A stretch of DNA of 64,000 nt from Myxococcales bacterium (GTDB lineage: Bacteria; Myxococcota_A; Polyangia; Haliangiales; Haliangiaceae). Below are positions 9,310-20,373 of this stretch, one piece after another (position 1 is the first letter of the stretch; every line of letters begins with the position of its first letter). A program made the translations under genes and the position numbers. The notes beneath the pieces were generated by a model that worked only from the letters and a program-made list of their open reading frames with translations, was not told where the DNA came from and did no database searches. The stretch is taken from assembly GCA_016794525.1 (NCBI GenBank), contig JAEUJY010000018.1, forward strand, positions 124,001 through 188,000, read 5' to 3'.

Positions 9310-9746
9310 CCGACGCCATCATCCTGCTCGTCGAGGACAACGCCAGCGACGAGGAGCTCACGCTGCGCGCCCTGAAGCGGGCCAACGTCCGTAACCCGGT
9401 CGTCGTCGTCCGCGACGGCGCCGCCGCGCTCGACTACGTCTTCCGGCGCGGCGCCTACGCCGACCGCGCGCCCGGCGAGGAGATCCAGGTCGTCCTGCTC
9501 GATCTCAACCTGCCCAAGCTGAGCGGCCACGACGTGCTGCGCGCGGTCCGCGCCGACGAGCGCACCCACCTGTTGCCGGTCGTCATCCTCACCTCGTCGA
9601 ACGAGGACCGCGACCTCGCCGAGGGCTACGCCGGCGGCTGCAACAGCTACGTCGTCAAGCCGGTCGACTTCACCCAGTTCGCCGAGGCCGTCCGCCAGCT
9701 CGGCCTGTACTGGCTGGTGCTCAACCAGCGCCCGCGCTCGCCGTGA
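9306..9746 (+). CDS. Single-domain response regulator (Rcp1-like)
   Basis: 146 residues forming one receiver domain with no output domain. The acidic pocket is in ILLVEDNASDEE, the phospho-Asp in VVLLDLNLPKLSG, Thr/Ser in VVILTSSNEDRDL, and Lys in SYVVKPVDF. The extra insertion DYVFRRGAYADRAPGEE after the second helix is characteristic of Rcp1-type regulators that partner PAS or phytochrome kinases. Translationally coupled to the kinase upstream. Confidence 0.93.
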   Translation: MTDAIILLVEDNASDEELTLRALKRANVRNPVVVVRDGAAALDYVFRRGAYADRAPGEEIQVVLLDLNLPKLSGHDVLRAVRADERTHLLPVVILTSSNEDRDLAEGYAGGCNSYVVKPVDFTQFAEAVRQLGLYWLVLNQRPRSP

Positions 9747-9750
9747 GCCG

Positions 9751-10089
9751 TCACGGCCCGGGCGTCATGACGTCGACACGATCGAACTCCGTCGTCGCGT
9801 CGCGTCCACCGATCAGGTACAGCCGGCCGCCGACGGCCACCGCGCCCGCGGCGCCGCGGGGCCCGGGCAACGGCGTGGTCGCGGCCCATGCCCCGAGCGC
9901 GCCGCCGGGCAGGACCGTCGCGACCTGAGCGTCGCCGAAGTACGTGCCGCCGCCAGGCCCCGTCCCGCCGAGCACGAACGCGCGCGCGCCCAGCAGCAGC
10001 GAGGCGTGCCAGCCTCGCCCCGTGGCGAACGGCGTGGTCGCGCTCCACGCCCCGATCGTGCCGTCGGGGTTGATGGGTGCGACGGTCAT
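9751..10089 (-). CDS. Short Kelch-like beta-propeller fragment
   Basis: 112 residues from ATG 10089 with a strong AGGAGGTG ribosome-binding site just upstream. It contains about two Kelch-type blades (GRGWHASLLLGARAFVLGG; PRGAAGAVAVGGRLYLIGG). A functional propeller needs four to eight blades, and there is no signal peptide, so this is either a truncated remnant or a subunit that must oligomerise. It converges on the response regulator gene with a gap of 4 nt. The good ribosome-binding site argues that it may still be expressed. Confidence 0.6.
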   Translation of the reverse strand: MTVAPINPDGTIGAWSATTPFATGRGWHASLLLGARAFVLGGTGPGGGTYFGDAQVATVLPGGALGAWAATTPLPGPRGAAGAVAVGGRLYLIGGRDATTEFDRVDVMTPGP

Positions 10090-10299
10090 CGCACCTCCTG
10101 CCGTCACCGACGACGTCAGCTCTCGCGATCCTCGAGCCTCGGCGCGATTCGCACAATGGCCGCGGGGGCATGGTCGACGACGTGACGCGCCCACGTGTTC
10201 ACGGCGACGTGCGGGGCCCTCGCGGTCCGCGCCCCACCCCCATGCGGTGATCGCTTGACCACCGGTCGTGCGCGCGCCACGGTCGAGGAGGGGCTCGAC

Positions 10300-10740
10300 G
10301 TGTACAAGGCGATCTGGACGAGGCGCTCGCGACGCGGCGCGACGGTGTGGATGGTCAACTGGCTGCACCCGCTGCTGGTGGCGTTCGCCGCAGGTCCGGC
10401 GCTGTTCGCCATGCTCGTGTCGCTGGTGACCGGGCACTGGTCGTGGTGGTGCCTCGGCCTGGTGACGCTGGTGCCGACCACCGCGCGCCTGCGGATCGCG
10501 GCCGGCGATCCGGGCACGCTGCGGGTCACGCGGAGCTGGCTGCTGATCCCCTACGACGGGCAGCACGTCGCGCTGGCCCAGGTGACGGCGGACTACGCCG
10601 CGCCGGACTCGGGCGACACCCACGACCTGCTGCGCGCCGACGGCTGGGAGTTCGAGTGCCGCGACGCCGATGGCCTGCTGGTGTCGCTGCGCACCGCGCG
10701 AGCCGAGCTGGCGACGCCCACCGCGCTGGCGCGGCGGTAG
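10300..10740 (+). CDS. Small two-helix membrane protein
   Basis: 146 residues from GTG 10300, chosen because GAGGAGGGG lies at 10285-10293. The open frame extends upstream to 10195. Two hydrophobic segments lie near 20-40 (VNWLHPLLVAFAAGPALFAM) and 45-62 (WWCLGLVTLVPTTARL), followed by a soluble beta-rich tail (SWLLIPYDGQHVALAQV). This layout resembles small bacterial PH-like membrane proteins. No function can be assigned. Confidence 0.6.
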   Translation: MYKAIWTRRSRRGATVWMVNWLHPLLVAFAAGPALFAMLVSLVTGHWSWWCLGLVTLVPTTARLRIAAGDPGTLRVTRSWLLIPYDGQHVALAQVTADYAAPDSGDTHDLLRADGWEFECRDADGLLVSLRTARAELATPTALARR

Positions 10741-10837
10741 CGCCGCCGACGGCCGGACGCCCGCGCTGCGACAACATTACGCGACGTCCAGCGCGTCGAT
10801 CCGCGCGGAGCGCGCCCGGCCGCGCGATGATGCGGCG

Positions 10838-14026
<3,189 letters not shown>

Positions 14027-14195
14027 CGCGCCCGCCACCATCGCCGCACCACGTCGGCGGCGCGCGACGGCGGCGCGCGATTCCAGGCGCACGCGAATCC
14101 GACAGATCGCAGGTCGAATCCTCCTGGCAGCCCCTGCGCTCGGGCGCGGCGCGGTCGAAGGCCGCTGGTAGCGACTTCGAAGCCTGGAGGCGATC

Positions 14196-14600
14196 GTGCC
14201 CCGATCCGAGCCCCGCCTGCGCGTACTGGCGATCGACGACGAGCCGTGGTTCGAGGACCTGCTCGTGCGGGTGCTCCGCCGTCAGGCCGACGTCACGTTC
14301 GTGACCTCGATCGACGCGGCGGCGCCGCTGGTGGTCGCCGGGGCGATCGACGTCATCGTCTGCGACCTCAACCTGCCCGGCGGTGGCGCGCCCGCCGTCG
14401 AGCGGCTGGTCGCCCGGAGCCACCCCGACCTGGTGCCGCGCATCGTCTACATCACGGGCGGCGCGTACAGCTCGGACCTCGACGCGTTCTCGTCGCGGGT
14501 CAGCGCGCGCCTGGTCGCGAAGCCGTTCGCGCCCGCGGCGCTCACCGCGGCGGTGGCGCAGGCAGCCGGCGCCCCGAACCCGGAGGCCGAACGTGCCTGA
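14196..14600 (+). CDS. Single-domain response regulator
   Basis: 134 residues. A receiver with all key positions present: acidic pair in LAIDDEP, phospho-Asp in VIVCDLNLPGG, Thr in VYITGG, Lys in LVAKPF. No output domain. It heads an overlapping gene set: the following zinc-ribbon gene starts inside its last codons. The lead-in has GGAGGCGATC before the start. A link to the hybrid kinase 170 nt upstream is plausible but unproven. Confidence 0.9.
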   Translation: MPRSEPRLRVLAIDDEPWFEDLLVRVLRRQADVTFVTSIDAAAPLVVAGAIDVIVCDLNLPGGGAPAVERLVARSHPDLVPRIVYITGGAYSSDLDAFSSRVSARLVAKPFAPAALTAAVAQAAGAPNPEAERA

Positions 14601-15039
14601 CACCCCTCTACGAAGCCGGCCCCCGTCCGATATCTCCGGCGTGAGCCCGTCCTCACTGCTGTGTCCCACCTGCGGGCGCCAGGCCGCGTGGCCGCGCCGC
14701 TTCTGCGGCGGCTGCCGGGCGGTGCTGAGCCACCGGTGCGCGGCGTGCGGGTTCGCCAACGAGCTCGACGACGCGTGGTGCGGCGGCTGCGGCGGGGCAC
14801 TGGCGGCGTCCGCCAACCCGGCCGAGGCGTCGACCGCGAAGGCGTCGGGCCGACCGGCCCCCGCGCGCGCCCCCCGGTCGCTGCCCCCGCTCCCGGCACC
14901 GCCCCCGCCGTCCGCCGCCGCCGGGGCCGCCCTCGCGGCCCGGCTGCTCGAGGCCAACCGCCGCGGCGCGGCGCCGCGCCCGACGCCCGCCGCCCAGGAT
15001 CAGGACCAGCTCGACGCGCTGTTCGCGGGTGAGCCGTGA
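14593..15039 (+). CDS. Double zinc-ribbon protein with Pro/Ala-rich tail
   Basis: 148 residues from GTG 14593 (GGAGG at 14582), overlapping the receiver gene by 8 nt and the ATPase gene by 4 nt. CPTCGRQ with CGGC, and CAACG with CGGC, form a double zinc ribbon at about 24-70. A disordered Pro/Ala tail and an acidic end (DQDQLDALFAGEP) follow. Zinc ribbons of this type often serve as adaptor domains. Its position suggests it works with the GspE-type ATPase. Function unknown. Confidence 0.78.
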   Translation: MPDTPLRSRPPSDISGVSPSSLLCPTCGRQAAWPRRFCGGCRAVLSHRCAACGFANELDDAWCGGCGGALAASANPAEASTAKASGRPAPARAPRSLPPLPAPPPPSAAAGAALAARLLEANRRGAAPRPTPAAQDQDQLDALFAGEP

Positions 15040-16790
15040 TCCAGCCGGCGCGGAAGCCGCCGTCGGCGCCGCCACCGCCGGCCGCCCCGGCGCTGGTCGT
15101 CGCCCGCCGGATCGGCCAGCAGCTGGTCGCCGAGGGCCGGGTCCGCGCGCCGGCGCTCGACGACGCGCTCCGCCGCCACGCCCGGGACGAGGTGCGCCCG
15201 GCCTGGGCCCTGGTCGCGGCCGGCCTCATCGCCGAGCCCGAGTGGCTCGAGCGGGTCGGCAACCACTTCGGGCTGGCGGTGGTGCGCATCGCCGACTTCA
15301 CGATCGATCGTGGGCTGGTCGCGCGCGTGCCCGAGGAGCTGGCCCGCCGCCAGCACGTGCTGCCGCTGTGCAACGCCGGCGGTGAGATCTACGTCGCGTG
15401 CACCGATCCGTCAGCGCTGCCGGTGTTCGATCACCTGAAGAAGCTGCTCGCGACCGCGGTCCTGCCGGTGCTGGTGGCGCCGAGCGAGCTGGCCGCCACC
15501 CTCGAGAAGGTGTACCTGCGCGAGCAGGTCGTCGACTTCGAGCACGTCGAGGACCCGGCGCTCACCGACCTGTCGCCGGCCGAGGTGGCGCGGCTCAAGG
15601 AGGAGGGCGAGTCGGGCAAGGTGGTGCAGCTCGTCGATCGCTTGCTGGCCCACGCGCTGTCGATCGGCGCGTCCGACATCCACGTCGAGCCGGCCGGCGC
15701 GCACCTGCGCGTGCGGTTCCGCGTCGACGGCGCGATGCGCGAAGGGCCGCGCTACCCGATCGCGCTGTCGCCGACGGTGGTGTCGCGCATCAAGGTGATG
15801 GCCCAGCTCGACATCTCCGAGCGCTACCTGCCGCAGGACGGCCGGGTGCGGCTGCGCCGCGGCGGCCACGACCTCGACCTGCGCGTGTCGGTGGTGCCGG
15901 TGGCGCGCGGCGAGAAGGTGGTCGTCCGCCTCCTGTCGGCGGGGCGCGATCACGCCTCGCTCGACGATCTGGGGTTGCCGCCGGCGCTCGCGACCCGGCT
16001 CGCCGCCGAGGTGGCCCGGCCCCACGGCATGTTCCTCGTCACCGGCCCCACCGGGTCGGGCAAGACCAGCACGCTCTACGGCCTCCTCCGCGCCCGCGCG
16101 GCCGCCGAGGTCAACATCGTCACCGTCGAGGATCCGGTCGAGTACGAGCTGGAGACGCTGAACCAGATCCCGATCAACCCCAAGCGCGGCGTCACCTTCG
16201 CGGTCGCGCTGCGCGCGATCCTGCGCCAGGACCCCGACCTGATCCTGGTCGGCGAGATCCGCGACCTCGAGACCGCCTCGATCGCCGCCGAGGCCGCGCT
16301 GACCGGCCACCTGCTGCTGTCGACGATGCACACCAACGACGCCGCCGGCGCCGTGCTGCGGCTGTGCGAGATGGGCGTGCCGCGGTTCCTGGTCGGCGCG
16401 GTGATGAACGCGGTGGTCGCGCAGCGCCTGGTGCGCCGGGTGTGCCCCGACTGCGCGCAGCCGTACCGGCCGTCGGTCGACGAGCTGGTCGCGCTGGGGC
16501 CCGAGCTGGAGGCGCTGGCCGCCGCCGACGACCTGCGCCTGATGCGCGCGGTCGGGTGCCCGCGCTGCGACGGCGCCGGCTACCGCGGCCGCGTGCCGAT
16601 CCTCGAGCTCTTGACCATCGACGCCGGCCTGCGCGCGGCGATCATCGGCGGCGCCGACGCCCCGACGCTGCACGCCCACGCCGTCGCCAACGGCATGGCC
16701 GACCTCCGCGCCGCCGCGCTCGAGCGGCTGTTCGCCCGCGACACCACCGTGGCCGAGGTGGTGCGTGTCTGCCAGGGCCTGACCCCGTGA
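15036..16790 (+). CDS. GspE/PilB-family secretion ATPase
   Basis: 584 residues from GTG 15036. An MshEN-like N-terminal domain (about 25-190) precedes the ATPase. Walker A is GPTGSGKT at 337-344, Walker B is in DLILVGEIRD, the His box is in LLLSTMHTNDAAGA, and a zinc motif is formed by CPDC and CPRC near 473-511. This is the ATPase class that powers type IV pilus extension or type II secretion; MshEN domains bind c-di-GMP in relatives. No pilus or secretion structural gene is nearby. Instead it sits between receivers and an HDOD gene. Confidence 0.93.
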   Translation: MIQPARKPPSAPPPPAAPALVVARRIGQQLVAEGRVRAPALDDALRRHARDEVRPAWALVAAGLIAEPEWLERVGNHFGLAVVRIADFTIDRGLVARVPEELARRQHVLPLCNAGGEIYVACTDPSALPVFDHLKKLLATAVLPVLVAPSELAATLEKVYLREQVVDFEHVEDPALTDLSPAEVARLKEEGESGKVVQLVDRLLAHALSIGASDIHVEPAGAHLRVRFRVDGAMREGPRYPIALSPTVVSRIKVMAQLDISERYLPQDGRVRLRRGGHDLDLRVSVVPVARGEKVVVRLLSAGRDHASLDDLGLPPALATRLAAEVARPHGMFLVTGPTGSGKTSTLYGLLRARAAAEVNIVTVEDPVEYELETLNQIPINPKRGVTFAVALRAILRQDPDLILVGEIRDLETASIAAEAALTGHLLLSTMHTNDAAGAVLRLCEMGVPRFLVGAVMNAVVAQRLVRRVCPDCAQPYRPSVDELVALGPELEALAAADDLRLMRAVGCPRCDGAGYRGRVPILELLTIDAGLRAAIIGGADAPTLHAHAVANGMADLRAAALERLFARDTTVAEVVRVCQGLTP

Positions 16791-16806
16791 TCCCGAGGAG
16801 CCGACG

Positions 16807-17190
16807 ATGTTCGGAGTCTTGATCATCGAGCAGTCGCCGACCGCCACTCGGGATCTGATCGGCGCGTGCGCCGCCGCCGGGCTGCCGGTGCTCGGCGTGG
16901 CCCGCGACGGGCTCGAGGGCGTCGCCATGGCGCGGCAGCTCCAGCCGACGCACGTGACGGTCGATCTGGTGCTGCCGCGGCTGCCCGGCCTGCAGGTCAT
17001 CGAGGCGCTGCGCCGCCACCAGCTCGACGCGACGGTCATCGTGGTCTCGGCGGTGTCGGCCCGCGAGCCGGTCGTCGCCGCCCGCGCCGCCGGCGCTCGC
17101 GCCTACCTGCTCAAGCCGATCGCCTTCACCAAGCTGGTGGAGCTGTTGTCCGCCACCCTCCCGGCCGCCGACCGCGCGGCCACCGCGTGA
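16807..17190 (+). CDS. Receiver-domain protein with altered acidic pocket
   Basis: 127 residues behind a GAGGAG site. It has the receiver fold with the phospho-Asp position kept (THVTVDLVLPRLPG) and Lys kept (AYLLKPIAF), but the usual acidic pair reads LIIEQSP, so one metal ligand is Gln. The switch residue is Ser (VVSAVS). Phosphorylation may therefore be weak or absent. It lies 16 nt after the ATPase gene and just before the HDOD gene on the same strand. Confidence 0.85.
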   Translation: MFGVLIIEQSPTATRDLIGACAAAGLPVLGVARDGLEGVAMARQLQPTHVTVDLVLPRLPGLQVIEALRRHQLDATVIVVSAVSAREPVVAARAAGARAYLLKPIAFTKLVELLSATLPAADRAATA

Positions 17191-17198
17191 GGCCCGCC

Positions 17199-18050
17199 AT
17201 GCACGTCATCCCTGCGTCCGCCTCGACCGCCGCTGCGCTGAGCCAGTTCGAGCAAGCGGTCGATCAGCTCGAGGCCTGCGCGCCGGCGCCGCGCGTCGCC
17301 CAGCGCCTGCTGGCGTTGCTCCAGGACGGGCAGGCGTCGCTGGCCGAGGTCGAGCGGGCGCTCGCCGTCGACGGCGGCCTCGTCGTGCGCGTGCTGCGGC
17401 TGGCGTCGACGCCGGCCTTCGCCGCGCGCCAGGTGACGAGCCTGCGCTTCGCCGTGCAGGCGCTGGGGACCGCCCAGCTGTGCCGCGTGGTCTGCGCCGC
17501 GCAGCTGGCGAACGGCGGCTCGCCGTTCACGCGCACGCTGTGGGCGTACGCGCTGCGGGTGGCGTGCGTGAGCGACGAGCTGGCCCGCCACGCGGCGCGC
17601 CGGCCGACGGCCGATCCGTTCCTGTGCGGCCTGTTGCACGACGTCGGCACGATGGCGCTCGAGCGCTTCCTCGGGCCGCGCTACCTCACCGCAGGCTTCG
17701 CGCCCGGCGACGACGCGCAGCTCGCGATCGAGCGCGCCGCGTTCGGCGTCGACCACTGCGACCTGGGGGCGATGATCGCGGCGCGGTGGCAGCTGTTCCC
17801 CGAGCTCGAGCTGGTGGCGCAGCTCCACCACGACCCCGACGCCGCCGACGCGCTGGCGCTGCCCCCGGCGACCCGCGCGGCGATCGACCTGGTCGCGCTG
17901 GCGCGGGTGGTCGCCGCGCCGCCGGCCGACGGCCTCGACGAGGGCCACCTCGCCGCGTGCGCGCGGGTCGGCGTCGACAGCGCGACCGCGCTCGTGTGCG
18001 GGGCGCGCGGCGCGGAGGTCGCGACGACCCTGGTGGCCGGCCTGGCGTGA
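17199..18050 (+). CDS. HDOD-domain signalling protein
   Basis: 283 residues from ATG 17199. The HDOD pattern is clear: PAPRVAQRLLALL, LAEVERALAVDGGLVVRVLRLAST, LRFAVQALGTAQL, and FLCGLLHDVGTMALERF. HDOD proteins are non-catalytic relatives of HD phosphohydrolases and usually accompany GGDEF/EAL or receiver proteins; several control motility or surface behaviour. As the last gene of the receiver, zinc-ribbon, ATPase, receiver series it may link phosphorelay input to the ATPase. Confidence 0.88.
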   Translation: MHVIPASASTAAALSQFEQAVDQLEACAPAPRVAQRLLALLQDGQASLAEVERALAVDGGLVVRVLRLASTPAFAARQVTSLRFAVQALGTAQLCRVVCAAQLANGGSPFTRTLWAYALRVACVSDELARHAARRPTADPFLCGLLHDVGTMALERFLGPRYLTAGFAPGDDAQLAIERAAFGVDHCDLGAMIAARWQLFPELELVAQLHHDPDAADALALPPATRAAIDLVALARVVAAPPADGLDEGHLAACARVGVDSATALVCGARGAEVATTLVAGLA

Positions 18051-18140
18051 CCGAAACGGGTAGGCGTGGGGCAGCCCGGCGCGCTGCGGCGCGGTGCCGC
18101 CTTCCCTTCGCACCGGCCGGTCGCGTAGCGTGTCCCGCAG

Positions 18141-18329
18141 ATGCCGCTCTCGGACCGTGAGGTCGCCGCCTGCGAGACGATCGCCGCCGCCTTGCGCGAG
18201 GTGGAGGCGCACCGCCGCCCCGACGTCGTCCAGGCGGCGATCAGCCTGCTGCACGGCCACGCGATCCCGCACGGGATCCGCCGCGAGGAGACCACGGCGC
18301 CGCTGGGGCACCCGACCCGTCGCCGCTGA
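18141..18329 (+). CDS. Small hypothetical protein, 62 residues
   Basis: Starts MPLSDREVAACETIAAAL and forms an amphipathic helical first half. TAGCGT (18126-18131) lies 9 nt before the ATG, compatible with a short-leader promoter. No family recognised and no Cys or membrane segment. It lies tail to tail with the gene at 18351. Confidence 0.4.
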   Translation: MPLSDREVAACETIAAALREVEAHRRPDVVQAAISLLHGHAIPHGIRREETTAPLGHPTRRR

Positions 18330-18350
18330 TCGACGCCGCGCGCCGCGCCG

Positions 18351-18779
18351 CTACGCGAACTGCAGGTAGATCGACAGCTCGGTGTGCGCCGGCGACGCGC
18401 CCGGCATCAGCCAGAAGCGGACCCGCACCTCGTGGTTGCCGAGCCACGCGTCGTGGACGGTGCGGCCGCGGCCGCTGCCGCGCCCGGCCAGCGCCGCGAG
18501 CAGGTCGGGCACCAGCGCCGCCAGCGTCGACTCGCGCAGGACGCGCGAGGCCCGGGCGTCGAGCCAGGCCAGCTCCTGGAACATCGGATCGGCGCGCACG
18601 ACGTAGCCGAGCCGGTCGACCGTGAAGTTGGCGAGGACCGGCCCGGCGTGGGCCTCGAGCACCTCGCGCACGTGGCGCAGCGCGGGGCCGGCCGGCACGC
18701 CCGTGGTCCGGGCCTCGTTGAGGTTCACGCGCGCAGCCGACGACAGCTCGGGGAGCACGCGGCCACGGTACGCGACCAC
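18351..18779 (-). CDS. Hypothetical protein, regulator-like
   Basis: 142 residues if GTG 18779 is used; the open frame continues upstream and the start is uncertain. The middle (VLANFTVDRLGYVVRADPMFQELAWLD, split here) resembles the PAS-like sensor part of some myxobacterial regulators, and the end (HEVRVRFWLMPG; LSIYLQFA) is beta-rich. No DNA-binding domain is present. Cytoplasmic by sequence. Located 83 nt after the EAL gene on the same strand, so possibly co-transcribed. Confidence 0.5.
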   Translation of the reverse strand: MVAYRGRVLPELSSAARVNLNEARTTGVPAGPALRHVREVLEAHAGPVLANFTVDRLGYVVRADPMFQELAWLDARASRVLRESTLAALVPDLLAALAGRGSGRGRTVHDAWLGNHEVRVRFWLMPGASPAHTELSIYLQFA

Positions 18780-18862
18780 GCTCGCCGGGTGGGTGAGGCC
18801 TTGGGTAGCGGCGGGCCGATCCGAGCGCCTGTGCGCGGGGCTCGGCGACGCGCCCCTGGAAC

Positions 18863-20005
18863 TCAGCCGCGCAGGAAGCCGCGGGCGGGCGCCGCGAACA
18901 GGTGCCCTTGCACGAGCTCCACGCCGGCGGCCGCGATGCTGCTCCACTCGGCGTCGCGCTCGACGCCGACCGCGACCACCGCGGCCCGCAGCTCGCGGCA
19001 CAGCGTCGCCACGGCCGCGACCGTCCGCCAGTTCGTGGGGTGAGCGTCGAGGTCGCGGACCAGCGCCAGATCGAGCTTGACCGCCTCGGGGGCGAGGGCC
19101 GCCAGCGCGCCGAGCACCGCCGGATCGCCGCGCAGGTTGTCGATGGCGATGCGGAACCCGAGCCGGCGCAGGCGGGCGACCCGTGCGCGGGCGTCGGCCA
19201 GCCCGTCGGCCGCGAGCCGCTCGGGCAGCTCGAGCACGATCCGCTCGGCGATCGCGGCCAGCGGCGCGGCCGGGTCGTAGAGCTCGTCGTCGAGCAGCTC
19301 GATCGTGTGGAGGTTGACGAAGACGTCGCACCCGGGCGGCGCGGCGGCGGCGGCGCGGGCGATCGCGGCGCGCGCCACCCGCCCGACCTCGTGGACCCGC
19401 CCCAGCCGCTCGGCGAGCGCCAGCAGCTGCGCGGGGCGACGCAGCGCCGCCTCGTCGGTCCGCAGCAACGCCTCGTAGCCGCGGACGCGGGCCGTGACCG
19501 CGTCGACGATCGGCTGGAACGCGACCCAGCCGCCGGCGAGCGCCCGCACGAACCGAGCCGCCAGCGCGTCGTCGCCGTCGTGCGGGGCGCGCGCGCCGCG
19601 CTCCGCCGCCCCCCCGGGCAGCGCCGCCGGGCGCGGCAGCGCCGTCGCGCGGGCGACCGCCGCGACCAGCGCCGCCGGCTCGAGCGGGTGGCGCAGCGCC
19701 GGCAGCGCGCCGAGGTCGGGCGGCGGCACCGCGCCGCGCGCCGGCCCGACGACCAGCAGCACCGGCACCGCGGGGCATCGCGCGTGGAGCGCGCGCACGA
19801 AGTCGAAGGCCTGGTTCCCCGGCAGCTCGACGTCGATCACCACGCAGTCGTAGGCCGTGGGCGCGCCGACCGCGGCGAGCCCGGTGTCCAGGTCCCAGGC
19901 CAGCGTCACGGTCCACCCGGCGTCCCGCAACGCCCGGGCGCAGGCGGCCGCCACCGCCGGCGCGCGCGCGACCAGCAGGACCCCTCCCCGGTTGACGACG
20001 ATCAC
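18863..20005 (-). CDS. Receiver-like plus degenerate EAL domain protein
   Basis: 380 residues from GTG 20005, with AGGAGG 4 nt upstream of the start region. The N-terminal ~120 residues are receiver-like (CVVIDVELPGNQ) but lack the first acidic pair. The EAL domain has GYEALLRT, NLHTIELLDDEL, VKLDLALV and QGHLFAAP, yet the DDFG motif reads IDNLRG and EGVE reads VGVE. Loss of these metal and catalytic acids predicts a c-di-GMP binder without phosphodiesterase activity. It faces away from the big surface protein and sits near an HDOD protein and an MshEN ATPase. Confidence 0.85.
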   Translation of the reverse strand: MIVVNRGGVLLVARAPAVAAACARALRDAGWTVTLAWDLDTGLAAVGAPTAYDCVVIDVELPGNQAFDFVRALHARCPAVPVLLVVGPARGAVPPPDLGALPALRHPLEPAALVAAVARATALPRPAALPGGAAERGARAPHDGDDALAARFVRALAGGWVAFQPIVDAVTARVRGYEALLRTDEAALRRPAQLLALAERLGRVHEVGRVARAAIARAAAAAPPGCDVFVNLHTIELLDDELYDPAAPLAAIAERIVLELPERLAADGLADARARVARLRRLGFRIAIDNLRGDPAVLGALAALAPEAVKLDLALVRDLDAHPTNWRTVAAVATLCRELRAAVVAVGVERDAEWSSIAAAGVELVQGHLFAAPARGFLRG

Positions 20006-20373
20006 GCGGCCTCCTGCACAGGGTCCATCGATGTCCACCTCCCCGATCCACGACCAGCGTAGGCGGCGCCGCGACGAGCTGTCCATCGCGCCCAGCGGCC
20101 GGGACGGTGAGCGCGCCCTAACTCACCCCGCGCGTGTGACGGCGACGGCGACGCGATCCGACGTCGCGGCGGGGTACGCGCGGCGCGCCAGCGCACGCAC
20201 ACCGGCCCTGCGAAGCATGCTGATCCGGTGCGGTCGGCGGCGCCGTTGTCCGACACGCACCGACGACGAACGCGCCCCGATCGCTACCCCACGCCCGTCG
20301 ACGATCGCGGCGACAATGGGCGTGGAGTCGTCGGTGCTGGCCACGGCACGTATCGACACCCGGAGTCCTCGCC
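20006..20373 (+). other. Intergenic region between divergent genes
   Basis: 368 bases between the EAL gene (minus) and the FG-GAP/PilY1-like gene (plus). It must hold both promoters. TACGCT on the minus strand near 20055-20060 is a possible -10 for the EAL gene, and CGGAGTCCTCGCC before ATG 20374 gives a GGAG ribosome-binding site. I see no repeat, RNA gene or convincing small ORF here. Confidence 0.5.

Noticed and set aside
9751-10623. 290-codon frame as the full Kelch gene
   Set aside because: Residues upstream of ATG 10089 are Arg/His/Gln-rich without blades, and the ribosome-binding site sits right at 10089.
14080-14150. tRNA-like piece: GCAGGTCGAATCCTCC near 14109-14124
   Set aside because: It recalls a T-arm and 3' end, but the loop lacks a base, the stem does not pair, and no D-arm, anticodon arm or acceptor is present. 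An attachment-site scar cannot be excluded but has no support.
20087-20373. Short frames upstream of the PilY1-like gene
   Set aside because: None has a start box, ribosome-binding site or recognisable sequence; better explained as a promoter region.
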